A stretch of DNA of 24,964 nucleotides from CAWDPQ01 sp049642465 (GTDB taxonomy: Bacteria; Acidobacteriota; Vicinamibacteria; Vicinamibacterales; 2-12-FULL-66-21), in NCBI GenBank assembly GCA_049642465.1, contig JBAROV010000119.1, positions 1 through 24,964 of the forward strand, read 5' to 3'. The position numbers and the translations under genes were made by a program. Below, in pieces: positions 15,618-23,657 of this stretch (the first letter of the stretch is position 1; the number at the start of each line of letters is the position of its first letter). Under the pieces are notes generated by a model, which saw nothing but the letters and a program-made list of their open reading frames with translations, had not been told where the DNA came from and made no database searches.

Positions 15618-15800
15618 TGACCCTCCTTGGCGCATCTGCATTCCAAAACACCGGGGGACCCGCCTACTGCACACCGGGGGCACCTCCCCTTTGGGTCCCC
15701 GACGGCTTCCCGCGCTGTACCTCGAAATGACCATGAGCGAAGGCCGGGCCCGGCGGTATGCTCGACACGACTCAAAACCAGCAGATCAGAGGACCGCGGG
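15618..15800. promoter_or_regulatory. Divergent promoter region with inverted repeat between propeller operon and sigma operon
   Basis: The 183 bp must hold start sites for both operons. An 8-bp perfect inverted repeat GGGGACCC (15654-15661) / GGGTCCCC (15693-15700) surrounds a smaller GGGG-cacct-CCCC repeat (15677-15689). Since no gene ends here, an operator or regulatory RNA structure is likelier than a terminator. No clear sigma70 or classic ECF -35/-10 pair stands out on either strand. Confidence 0.4.
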
Positions 15801-16418
15801 ATGAGCGAGGACTTCCGCAATCAGGACGAACATGCGTCGCCGGATGACGCGCAGGTGCCGGCAGATGCGACGTATCAGTTGCTCGAGCGCGCAAAAGCCG
15901 GCGACCGCGCGGCGCTCGACGTCCTGTTCACGCGACATATCCCCGCACTGCGGCGATGGGCGAGCGGACGGCTGCCGCGATGGGGGCGCGACATCGCTGA
16001 GACGCAGGACCTTGTGCAGGAAACCGTGCTTCAGGTGTTTAAGAGAGTGGAAGCATTCGAGCCGCGCGGCGAGGGCGCGTTGCAGGCCTATTTGCGTCAC
16101 GCAGTGATGAACCGGATTCGCAATGAGTTCCGGAAAAAGAGCCGGAGGCCGTCATTTGACGACCTCGACGACCAGGTTCCGGGCGACCGTACGTCGCCCC
16201 TCGAGTCCGCGATCCGGCAGGAACAGCTCGATCGCTACGACAGCGCCCTGTCCCGCCTCAGCGAGCAGGAGCGCGACCTGATAGTCGCGCGCGTGGAAGT
16301 GGGCCTGACGTACGAAGAGATAGCCGAGGCGCTGGGGAAGCCTTCGTGGAACGCTGCACGAATGGCGACGGCCCGAGCACTCCTCCGCCTGGCCCAGGAG
16401 CTGAAGCGTGGCCAGTGA
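15801..16418 (+). CDS. ECF-type RNA polymerase sigma factor
   Basis: A 205-aa protein. AGAGGA (15788-15793) seven bases before ATG sets the start; the longer frame from 15627 is rejected. Sigma region 2 spans about residues 25-118, with the region 2.2 motif ETQDLVQETVLQVFKR (67-82), where most ECF factors have DAEDLVQE. Region 2.3/2.4 is LQAYLRHAVMNRIRNEFRKK. An acidic linker (118-140) leads to region 4 (about 142-203): LSRLSEQERDLIVARVE, then the helix-turn-helix YEEIAEALGKPSWNAARMATARAL. No anti-sigma gene is adjacent. Instead the next gene, a Ser/Thr kinase, overlaps by 11 bp, so phosphorylation is the likely control. It probably directs transcription of envelope genes such as the receptor that follows. 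Confidence 0.92.
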   Translation: MSEDFRNQDEHASPDDAQVPADATYQLLERAKAGDRAALDVLFTRHIPALRRWASGRLPRWGRDIAETQDLVQETVLQVFKRVEAFEPRGEGALQAYLRHAVMNRIRNEFRKKSRRPSFDDLDDQVPGDRTSPLESAIRQEQLDRYDSALSRLSEQERDLIVARVEVGLTYEEIAEALGKPSWNAARMATARALLRLAQELKRGQ

Positions 16419-18912
16419 GGAGCCGCTGCTCGACGTGGCCGCGGCCCTGGCCGACGGCACGGCCGTCGACTGGGAGTCGGCCGCGCAAGCGATGGACAAC
16501 GATGAGGATCGCCGGCTTCTCGCCGAACTGCGATTCATCGCCGGGATGGCACGGAGCGCCACGGCGGGCGGGTCGTCGGTGGTCGTCACTCCGGCGGCCA
16601 CGCAGACTGCAGAACCGCCAGAGGGATCGCCTCAGACGAACCACTCGTCTGGAGATTTCTGGGGTCCTCTCAGAATCATCGAACACATCGGGCGCGGCAC
16701 GTTTGGCGACGTCTATCGGGCCTGGGACACTCGTCTCGATCGCGAGGTCGCGCTGAAGATCCTGCGACGCAAAGAACGCGATGACCAAATACGCGGGTCG
16801 ACGGTGATTCACGAGGGCCGGCTGCTGGCCCGAGTGCGTCATCACAACGTCGTCACGGTCTACGGCGCGGAACGGATTGGCGGACAGGTCGGCGTCTGGA
16901 TGGAATTCGTTCACGGGAACACGCTGGAAGAGGAACTGCGGATTCGCGGGCTATTCGACGTCGAGCGAGTGATCAGAATCGGCGTGGAGCTCTCGGGCGC
17001 GTTGTCCACCGTTCATCGTGCCGGCCTGATCCATCGCGACGTCAAGGCGCAGAACGTCTTGTGCGACCGCGACGGACGCCTGGTGCTGACGGATTTCGGG
17101 GCGGGCTGCGAGCTGCAGGAGACGGCCGAGGGCGCCACACGCGAGCTGGCGGGCACGCCGGCCTCGGTCGCGCCGGAGGTGCTGGGCGGACAGGCGGCAA
17201 CGCCACAGACCGACGTCTACAGTCTCGGCGTGCTGCTCTATCATCTCGTGACGGGTACCTACCCCGTGCGCGGACGATCGCTGAAGGAGATCCGCGAGGC
17301 TCACGCCCTCGGCGCGCGGACGCCGCTAGCCGTCGCGCGGCCAGATCTGCCCAGCGCGTTCGTGCGGACGATCGACCGCGCGCTCGATCCGAAGCCCCAG
17401 AATCGGTACGACAGTCCCGGCGGGCTGGGTTCCGAGCTCGCTTCGCTCATCCCTCGAGGAGTCGAAGAGCAGTCCACCAGCGCGATCGCCGCCCCAAGGA
17501 AGTGGAGATACATCGCGATCGCTGGCACCCTGGCCATTGCAGCAGTCTTCGGCGCAATCGCGCTGTGGTGGAGGTCTGAAACGCCGAGGATCGCGGTTCT
17601 GCCGTTCAAGAACCTGAGCGCCGAAGCGGGCACTGAGCACTTCGCCGATGGCCTCACCAGCGAGATCATCCGCAACCTCTCGGCGATCGAGGGAGTGGAG
17701 GTGAGATCACTGACCTCCTCGTTCATGTTCAAGAGCAGGCCTCGCAATCTCCCTGAGGTCGGTCAGCAACTGCGCGCGAATCTCGTGGTGGAGGGATCCG
17801 TCCGGCTCTCGAGCGGGAAGCTGCGCGTCGACGCGCAACTGGTGCGCGTTGCCGATGACACGCCGCTCTGGTCCAATCATTTCGATCGCGAGGTGACGGA
17901 CGTCTTTGACATCCAGGAAGAAATCTCGCGATCCGTCATCAATGAGCTCCGGTTGAAACTGGGACGCGGCCAGCGGCGCTACAACACCAATCCGGAAGCA
18001 TACGAGCTCTACCTCAAAGCCAGCGCGCTCGTTGACCCCCACGCCGGCGCAGCCGTGCAGCAGTCGATAAAGCTCTTCGAGCAGGTCATTGCCAAGGACT
18101 CGACGTTTGCGCCGGCGTATGCGGGATTGGTCGACGCTTGGGCGACGCTGTCGGTAAACCAGTACGGTGCGGCTGCTGATGAAGCGTACGTCAAGATGCG
18201 GTCCGCGGCCGACAAGGCGCTTCAGATCGATCCGCTTCTCGCCGAAGCTCACGCAGCGAAGGGGATCGTGTTGGCGCGTAATCGCGACTGGGCGGAGTCG
18301 GAAGCAGCGTTTGGCCGCGCCCTGGCGCTGAACCGCAATCTCTCATCGATCAAGATCGCCTTTGCCATGAACACGCTTCTTCCTCAGGCGAAGGTGAACG
18401 AGGCGCTGCGGCAGCTCCGCGAAGCTATGAACCGAGATCCGCTCCCGAATGACGTGCGCAGGCATCTGGTGACGGTGCTCGTGAGCGACGGCCGCTATGA
18501 CGAGGCGATCGACGAGTGTCGACGCGTGCTCGCCACAGATCCGGACGATCGACATACACGGCAGGTCATGGCGCGGGCGCTGCTCCATAGAGGGCAGACC
18601 GCCGAGGCGATTGCGATCTTTGAGCAGCTCGGAGAGGGAAGCCACCACTTCCGTGGCTACGCGTACGCCATAACCGGTCGGCGGGCTGAGGCTGAAGCGC
18701 TGTTGGCGCTGCCCCCTCCCCATCCAGCACGTCTGGTGATCATTGCTGCTGGCCTGCGCGACAAAGATCGCACATTCGAGGCGCTCGAGAGAATGGCCGC
18801 TGAAAAGGATCCGCGCATCGGACGGTACCTCACCTACCCCGAGCTGGCATTCATCCGCGACGATCCGAGAATGGCCGCGTTTCGGAGGACGCTCGGAATT
18901 CCTGGCGCGTGA
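16408..18912 (+). CDS. Membrane Ser/Thr protein kinase with TolB/FlgO-like region and TPRs, coupled to the sigma factor
   Basis: An 834-aa protein starting at GTG 16408, with AGGAG (16396-16400) inside the sigma gene and 11 bp of overlap, so translational coupling is expected. Residues 1-84 form an acidic extension absent from the kinase at 5252. The Hanks kinase domain is about 85-350: glycine loop IGRGTFGDV (94-102), Lys117, HRDVKAQN (209-216), DFG (229-231) and APE (255-257), with GTPASVAPE in the activation segment where most relatives have an aromatic residue before the APE. A membrane segment at about 367-388 is followed by a TolB/FlgO-like region (RIAVLPFKN, ADGLTSEIIRNLS, DIQEEISRSVINELRLKLG) and TPRs to the end. 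The periplasmic part probably receives the signal and the cytoplasmic kinase phosphorylates the sigma factor. The receptor gene follows 19 bp later. Confidence 0.94.
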   Translation: MASEEPLLDVAAALADGTAVDWESAAQAMDNDEDRRLLAELRFIAGMARSATAGGSSVVVTPAATQTAEPPEGSPQTNHSSGDFWGPLRIIEHIGRGTFGDVYRAWDTRLDREVALKILRRKERDDQIRGSTVIHEGRLLARVRHHNVVTVYGAERIGGQVGVWMEFVHGNTLEEELRIRGLFDVERVIRIGVELSGALSTVHRAGLIHRDVKAQNVLCDRDGRLVLTDFGAGCELQETAEGATRELAGTPASVAPEVLGGQAATPQTDVYSLGVLLYHLVTGTYPVRGRSLKEIREAHALGARTPLAVARPDLPSAFVRTIDRALDPKPQNRYDSPGGLGSELASLIPRGVEEQSTSAIAAPRKWRYIAIAGTLAIAAVFGAIALWWRSETPRIAVLPFKNLSAEAGTEHFADGLTSEIIRNLSAIEGVEVRSLTSSFMFKSRPRNLPEVGQQLRANLVVEGSVRLSSGKLRVDAQLVRVADDTPLWSNHFDREVTDVFDIQEEISRSVINELRLKLGRGQRRYNTNPEAYELYLKASALVDPHAGAAVQQSIKLFEQVIAKDSTFAPAYAGLVDAWATLSVNQYGAAADEAYVKMRSAADKALQIDPLLAEAHAAKGIVLARNRDWAESEAAFGRALALNRNLSSIKIAFAMNTLLPQAKVNEALRQLREAMNRDPLPNDVRRHLVTVLVSDGRYDEAIDECRRVLATDPDDRHTRQVMARALLHRGQTAEAIAIFEQLGEGSHHFRGYAYAITGRRAEAEALLALPPPHPARLVIIAAGLRDKDRTFEALERMAAEKDPRIGRYLTYPELAFIRDDPRMAAFRRTLGIPGA

Positions 18913-18931
18913 GATCGCTGGTGATCGAGCC

Positions 18932-21900
18932 ATGAGTAAAGTTGCGGCAACGCTGGTGTTTCTGTTATGCGGACCAGTTGGTCTCGCTGGCGCGCAATCG
19001 CCGACCGGGGCTATCGGCGGCGCCGTGACGGATCAGTCCGGTGCGGCGTTCGCAGGGGTCCAGATCAGGATTACGAACCGCGACACCGGCCATGTGCGAA
19101 TAGTCACCGCATCGACTGCCGGCACCTACAACGCGTCCGCACTGCTGCCCGCCGAGTACACCGTGTCGGCGGAGTTTCCAGGATTTAAGCGCGTGCAACG
19201 CGTCGCGAGCGTGGAGGCGGGAACGACAACGACGGTCGACCTTGCGCTCGAAGTCGGTGAGATGCGCGACACGGTAAGCGTCAGGGGTGCTGTGCCGCTC
19301 ATTCGCCGCGACCATCACCAGGTCAGCGGCGTGGTAACGCGCGACCAGATCGAAAGCTTACCGCTCAACGGCCGAAACTTCCTGGAACTGGCCAAGCTGG
19401 AGCCGGGCGTGACCAGTCCAGTGCGAGGAGCGTTCAATCGCACGTTCGTGCCCTCGTTGGGCGCCGGTGTGCAAACGATTCCGCGCATCGGCTTCACCCG
19501 TACCACAGTGGATGGCGCGAGCATCCATCCACCAGGAACGATTGGCAGCAGCTTTCAAGTCTCTCAGGAGGTCGTTCATGAATTCCAATTGTCGACCGTG
19601 AACTTCGATCTGGCCACGAGCCCGACAACGATTGCAGCGCTCAACATCGTGACGCGGGCCGGCGGAAACGACGCTCATGGCACCGGCTTCTCGTTCTATC
19701 GAGACCACAATTTTGCCGCCTATCCGGGTCTCGGCCGTGACCCGTTCAATCCCGCCCCATTCTTCCAACGGCACCAGTTTGGCGCCGCCATCGGCGGACC
19801 GATCCGCGAAGAGCGGGCGTTCTTTTTTGCGAGCTACGAGCGCCACGACCAGCGCGGCATTGTCTCGGTTCGGCCGAGCGATCCGGAGCTCGCCTGGCTG
19901 GCCGGGCTCTTTTCGAGTCCATCTCTCAGCGATCTGGTGAGCGCGCGCGTCGACGTGCAACTACATTCCAACCACCACGCCTTTGCCAGGTACACGCACG
20001 ACCGCAGTCACTCATTCTTCAGCGGCGCGGTCCTGCCGATCCTGCCCTCCGGCTGGTCGCGGGTAACCGGTCGGCTCAATCAGAGCATCGCCGCGGTCAC
20101 GAGCGTGTTGTCTCCCAACCTCGTCAACGACCTACGGTTCTCGCGCTTTTTCCAGAACGGGTCCCAGAATCCCGTTGCAGCCGAGGATTGTCCCGCTCCC
20201 TGTTTCGGCCTGGGCGCTCCCCGCATTGTCGTGTCCGACTCCGGGGTCACGCTTGGAGTATCAAGCGCGGTCTCTGACGTCGGCCGTCGCTTTCAGTTGT
20301 CGGACAGTCTGATCTGGCAGAGAGGCGATCACAATCTGCGTCTCGGCTTCGAGTGGGAGCACAGCAACGTCACGCCGACGATGCTCGACGCGGGGCAAAT
20401 CACGCTCTGGTCGCCCGGGGTGGTCCGGCAGCGCGACCCGACGATTCTCCTCCCCGCCCTCTTCAACGGCGTGGACGACATCCTTGCGCTCCCCCTTCGA
20501 AGCTTCCAGGCCGTCGCGGGGCCTTCCTGGGTTCCGCAACGTGGCTTTCGTCCCGACCGCATCCTCGATCTCTATCGTCTCTCTGCTGGTGATGTCTGGC
20601 GCGTCGGTCCTCGTCTCACCGTGAATGCCGGCCTGGCATGGTTCTATGAGCCGAACGCTCTGAACCACGACCTGACCAAGCCGGGGCTCCTCATCCCGTT
20701 GCTCGGAGAGAACGGCCTGAAAGCTCCGCGCGCGCGACGGACGAATGTTTCACCGACGCTCGGTTTTGCCTGGACGGTGACCGACGAAGGGAAGACGGTC
20801 ATCCGCGGTGGTGCGGGTCGGTACCTCGACCCGGCTGCCAGCACGAACTCCGGCGGCCTCGCGAACGAGCGTATGCTTCTGTCGCCGCTGGGTTCCGGCC
20901 GCATGACGATCTCGGGGGGCAGCATCGTTCATGACGGCCGGCCGCTGGACTTTCCGCAGCAACCGACCGCGTTCACCGGCGGAGAGTTGCTCGCGATCTT
21001 GCCGGGCAAGTTGGCTGAGTTACTCCCATCGTTCAAACCAGACAACCGCGACTTCTCGGTCCGTACGATCGATTTCACCAAGACGGGGATCACTCTTTAC
21101 GATCCGTCCTACAGCGCGCCGTTCGCCATTCACGTGAGCCTGGGCGTGCAGCGTGAGCTCGCCCGCGGCTTCGTCGTGAGCGCCGACGCGGTCTGGAGAC
21201 GCTTCGTTGACACGTTCATCAACGGAATCGATTACAACCGCTGGAACAGCAGTGGCGGAGCAGTGATTCCGCGCTGCGAGGGATCGCAAAGGAATGACGT
21301 CACTGCCCGCTGTTCGAATGGCAATATCTTTTTCGACACCACCATCGGCAGAGCGCGTTACCGGGGGCTGCTCGTGCGCGTCGAGAAACGGTTGGCGCGC
21401 CGCCTCCAGTTTCTCGGGTCCTACGCGTTGGGCAGCTTTGTGGGTACGAATGGCACGGGCACGGGAACGGTCGAGCCAACCGGCGGACGCGCCTTCGGAT
21501 TCAACAACGACAATTGGTTCGAGAACTACGGTCCGTTGCCAACCGATCAGCGGCACGTATTGAATCTCTCCGGGTTCGTCGAACTTCCCTGGCGATTCCA
21601 GGTGGCCTTCAGTGTCTCAGCCTACAGCAGGCCACCGTTCTCGGCCTATGTCGCAGGGATGGACTTCAACGGCGACGGCACGCAGAACGATCTGCTGCCC
21701 GGCACGGGCGTCAACCAGTTCGGTCGCGGGCTCGACAAAGAAGATCTTGTGAGGTTGGTGGATCAGTACAACGCGGAGGTTGCGGGCCGGCGGACCCCCA
21801 CCGGTCCGATCGCGCCACGCGTGACGCTGCCTGATGCTTACGCGTTCGACGACAACTTCTTTGCTCAGGATCTGCGCCTGACCCGCAAATTTCGGTTCGG

Positions 21901-22084
21901 CCGCGGCAGGGCGGGCGTTTCGTTGTTCGCCGAGGTCTTCAACCTGCTCAACACCCCGAATCTGGTGGGATACAGCGGCAACCTCACGAGCCGGAGTTTC
22001 GGTCAGCCTACCGGCCGCTTCACACAGGTCTTCGGCTCCGGTGGTCCTCGGGCCATTCAGCTCGGGGCGCGCGCGAGCTTCTGA
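18932..22084 (+). CDS. TonB-dependent receptor, Oar-like, with carboxypeptidase regulatory-like domain
   Basis: A 1050-aa protein from ATG 18932, 19 bp after the kinase stop; the longer frame from 18743 overlaps kinase codons and is rejected. The ribosome site is weak, so coupling to the kinase may matter. The signal peptide is about residues 1-22 (GLAGAQ). A carboxypeptidase-regulatory-like domain follows at about 25-105 (IGGAVTDQSGAAFAGVQI, YNASALLPAEYTV), then the plug motif ESLPLNGRNFLELAKLEPGV and NIVTRAGGN, and a long aromatic-rich barrel ending in IQLGARASF with terminal Phe. It lacks an STN domain. Being the third gene of the sigma-kinase cluster suggests that its amount is set by that cascade. 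A canonical sulfatase gene converges 20 bp after its stop, hinting at a sulfated substrate. Confidence 0.93.
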   Translation: MSKVAATLVFLLCGPVGLAGAQSPTGAIGGAVTDQSGAAFAGVQIRITNRDTGHVRIVTASTAGTYNASALLPAEYTVSAEFPGFKRVQRVASVEAGTTTTVDLALEVGEMRDTVSVRGAVPLIRRDHHQVSGVVTRDQIESLPLNGRNFLELAKLEPGVTSPVRGAFNRTFVPSLGAGVQTIPRIGFTRTTVDGASIHPPGTIGSSFQVSQEVVHEFQLSTVNFDLATSPTTIAALNIVTRAGGNDAHGTGFSFYRDHNFAAYPGLGRDPFNPAPFFQRHQFGAAIGGPIREERAFFFASYERHDQRGIVSVRPSDPELAWLAGLFSSPSLSDLVSARVDVQLHSNHHAFARYTHDRSHSFFSGAVLPILPSGWSRVTGRLNQSIAAVTSVLSPNLVNDLRFSRFFQNGSQNPVAAEDCPAPCFGLGAPRIVVSDSGVTLGVSSAVSDVGRRFQLSDSLIWQRGDHNLRLGFEWEHSNVTPTMLDAGQITLWSPGVVRQRDPTILLPALFNGVDDILALPLRSFQAVAGPSWVPQRGFRPDRILDLYRLSAGDVWRVGPRLTVNAGLAWFYEPNALNHDLTKPGLLIPLLGENGLKAPRARRTNVSPTLGFAWTVTDEGKTVIRGGAGRYLDPAASTNSGGLANERMLLSPLGSGRMTISGGSIVHDGRPLDFPQQPTAFTGGELLAILPGKLAELLPSFKPDNRDFSVRTIDFTKTGITLYDPSYSAPFAIHVSLGVQRELARGFVVSADAVWRRFVDTFINGIDYNRWNSSGGAVIPRCEGSQRNDVTARCSNGNIFFDTTIGRARYRGLLVRVEKRLARRLQFLGSYALGSFVGTNGTGTGTVEPTGGRAFGFNNDNWFENYGPLPTDQRHVLNLSGFVELPWRFQVAFSVSAYSRPPFSAYVAGMDFNGDGTQNDLLPGTGVNQFGRGLDKEDLVRLVDQYNAEVAGRRTPTGPIAPRVTLPDAYAFDDNFFAQDLRLTRKFRFGRGRAGVSLFAEVFNLLNTPNLVGYSGNLTSRSFGQPTGRFTQVFGSGGPRAIQLGARASF

Positions 22085-22104
22085 CTCAGCTTCTCTTCAC
22101 GCCT

Positions 22105-23529
22105 TCACCTGTCAGTCATCAGCGGATCGTTTATTTCCTTCATCCTCGCGTTCAGACGCTGCTGCAATTGTGCGCGGGTCTCGCGATACGCCGGATCTCT
22201 GTACAGGTTCTTCTTTTCCTCGGGATCGTTCTTGAGATCGTACAGCTCGTCCAGTCCGTTCGCGCGATAGTGGCGTACCAGCTTCCACTCTTTTGTTCGA
22301 AGCATCCGCATGTAGGCCAGTCCCAGGTTATGCAGGTCGTACTGACCGAAGATCTCGCTTCGCCAGTTCCGATCGCGCGTGCCGAAGAGCAGCGGCGTGA
22401 AATCTTTGCCGTGGTGCCGGTATTCGGCCGGCGGGTTGATCTTCAGCAAGCCCAGGACCGACGGAAACATGTCGAGGTTCAGCACCGTCTCATCGATCTC
22501 GGCTCCCGCCTCGATCGTACCGGGCCAGCGGACGATGAGCGGAATGCGAAGCGACGTATCCCACATGTTCGGCCGCTTCGGACCGTTGACGCCGCCGCCA
22601 ATCCAGAAGCCGTTCCCTTTGGTGTGAATGCCGTGCTGCCCGATGTTGTACCCGTGATCGCTCTGGAAGAGGACGATCGTTCGACGATCGAGATTGAGTC
22701 TTTGGAGGACCGTCAGTAGCTTACCGAGGTTGCGATCGACGGCGTGAACCGCGGCGTAGTAGTCGCGATAGAACTGTTTCACCTGCGCGCGGTCGAGTCC
22801 GGGCACATCGGGGATCGTCGGATCGAGATCTTTGAAGAGCCGCGCATCCTCGTCTGGCATCGGGGTGTAGGGAAGATGCGGCTCGCGGAAGTGGATGAGC
22901 GCGCCGAATGGCTTGTCGCGATTGGCTTCGATCCAGCGAATCGCATCATCCATCACGACGTCCGACCCCGCGCCCTTGACGTCGGTCATCCGCCCATTGA
23001 CCTCGAGCCTGGGATTGACAGGCGCGAAGCTGCCCTGCAGCGACCCCATGAAGTAATCGAAGCCGCGGCGGGTCGGATGGAATTCGGCGGCCGTGCCCAG
23101 ATGGTATTTGCCGAACAGCGCCGTGCGGTACCCGTTCTGCTGCAATACGCGCGGCCACGTGAGCGTCGACTCCGGCAAGCCCATTCCGTCGGCGCCTTCC
23201 TCCGGCGTCAGGTAATCGGTGATACCGACCTCGGTGCCGTACAGGCCGGTCAAGAGTGCCACACGGCTGGGCGAGCAGACCGGCGTCGTGACAAAGGCAT
23301 TATTGAACTTGGCCCCCTCGCGCGCGAGCCGATCGATGTTCGGCGTGATCGCTTCCCGATTACCGTACGCGCCGATTGACCACCGCGCCTGGTCGTCGGT
23401 GACAATAAAAATGACGTTGTGCTGTTCCGCGGGCGACCGCTGCAGCTCCGTCGACCTGGTGGTTTGACCCGACGCCGCCAGGATCACGCATGCGATCCAG
23501 CCGAATGGTAGGAATCTTCGTTGCGTCAC
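22105..23529 (-). CDS. Secreted sulfatase with intact CxPSR active site
   Basis: A 474-aa protein starting at GTG 23529 with GGAGG six bases upstream on the minus strand. The signal peptide is residues 1 to about 21. The sulfatase domain is complete: TDDQ (44-47) metal ligands, CSPSRVALLTG (85-95) in which Cys85 is the formylglycine residue, GKYHLG (140-145), REPHLPY (215-221) and QSDHGYNIGQHG (289-300). The C-terminal subdomain shows WKLVRHY and LYDLKNDPEEKKNLY, typical of the family. It should hydrolyse sulfate esters, perhaps on carbohydrates, after maturation by a formylglycine-generating enzyme that is not encoded here. It faces the receptor gene tail-to-tail and is divergent from the PQQ-like gene. 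Confidence 0.93.
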   Translation of the reverse strand: MTQRRFLPFGWIACVILAASGQTTRSTELQRSPAEQHNVIFIVTDDQARWSIGAYGNREAITPNIDRLAREGAKFNNAFVTTPVCSPSRVALLTGLYGTEVGITDYLTPEEGADGMGLPESTLTWPRVLQQNGYRTALFGKYHLGTAAEFHPTRRGFDYFMGSLQGSFAPVNPRLEVNGRMTDVKGAGSDVVMDDAIRWIEANRDKPFGALIHFREPHLPYTPMPDEDARLFKDLDPTIPDVPGLDRAQVKQFYRDYYAAVHAVDRNLGKLLTVLQRLNLDRRTIVLFQSDHGYNIGQHGIHTKGNGFWIGGGVNGPKRPNMWDTSLRIPLIVRWPGTIEAGAEIDETVLNLDMFPSVLGLLKINPPAEYRHHGKDFTPLLFGTRDRNWRSEIFGQYDLHNLGLAYMRMLRTKEWKLVRHYRANGLDELYDLKNDPEEKKNLYRDPAYRETRAQLQQRLNARMKEINDPLMTDR

Positions 23530-23592
23530 GTTCAGCCTCCACGCGCACCATCGGGCGCCGCCGCCCTAGAATACAAGGGGAGCCGTGAACCT

Positions 23593-23607
23593 GGAACGCG
23601 CTGTTCC
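23593..23607. promoter_or_regulatory. Small inverted repeat between divergent sulfatase and PQQ-like genes
   Basis: GGAAC-gcgct-GTTCC, a 5-bp dyad with a 5-base centre, lies in the 128-bp divergent region, 50 bp ahead of the PQQ-like start. It could be an operator half-site pair or chance. A TAGAAT box at 23567-23572 resembles a -10 element but has no clear -35 partner. Confidence 0.2.
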
Positions 23608-23657
23608 CGTCTTTTCACGTGGATCCGAACAGGCTCGAAATGGAGAGGAAGGGATCT

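Noticed and set aside
15627..15800. 58-codon N-terminal extension of the sigma factor
   Set aside because: It runs through the divergent promoter region; AGAGGA before ATG 15801 defines a normal-length ECF factor.
18743..18931. 63-codon N-terminal extension of the second receptor
   Set aside because: It overlaps the kinase 3' end in another frame and places the signal peptide internally; ATG 18932 gives a normal leader.
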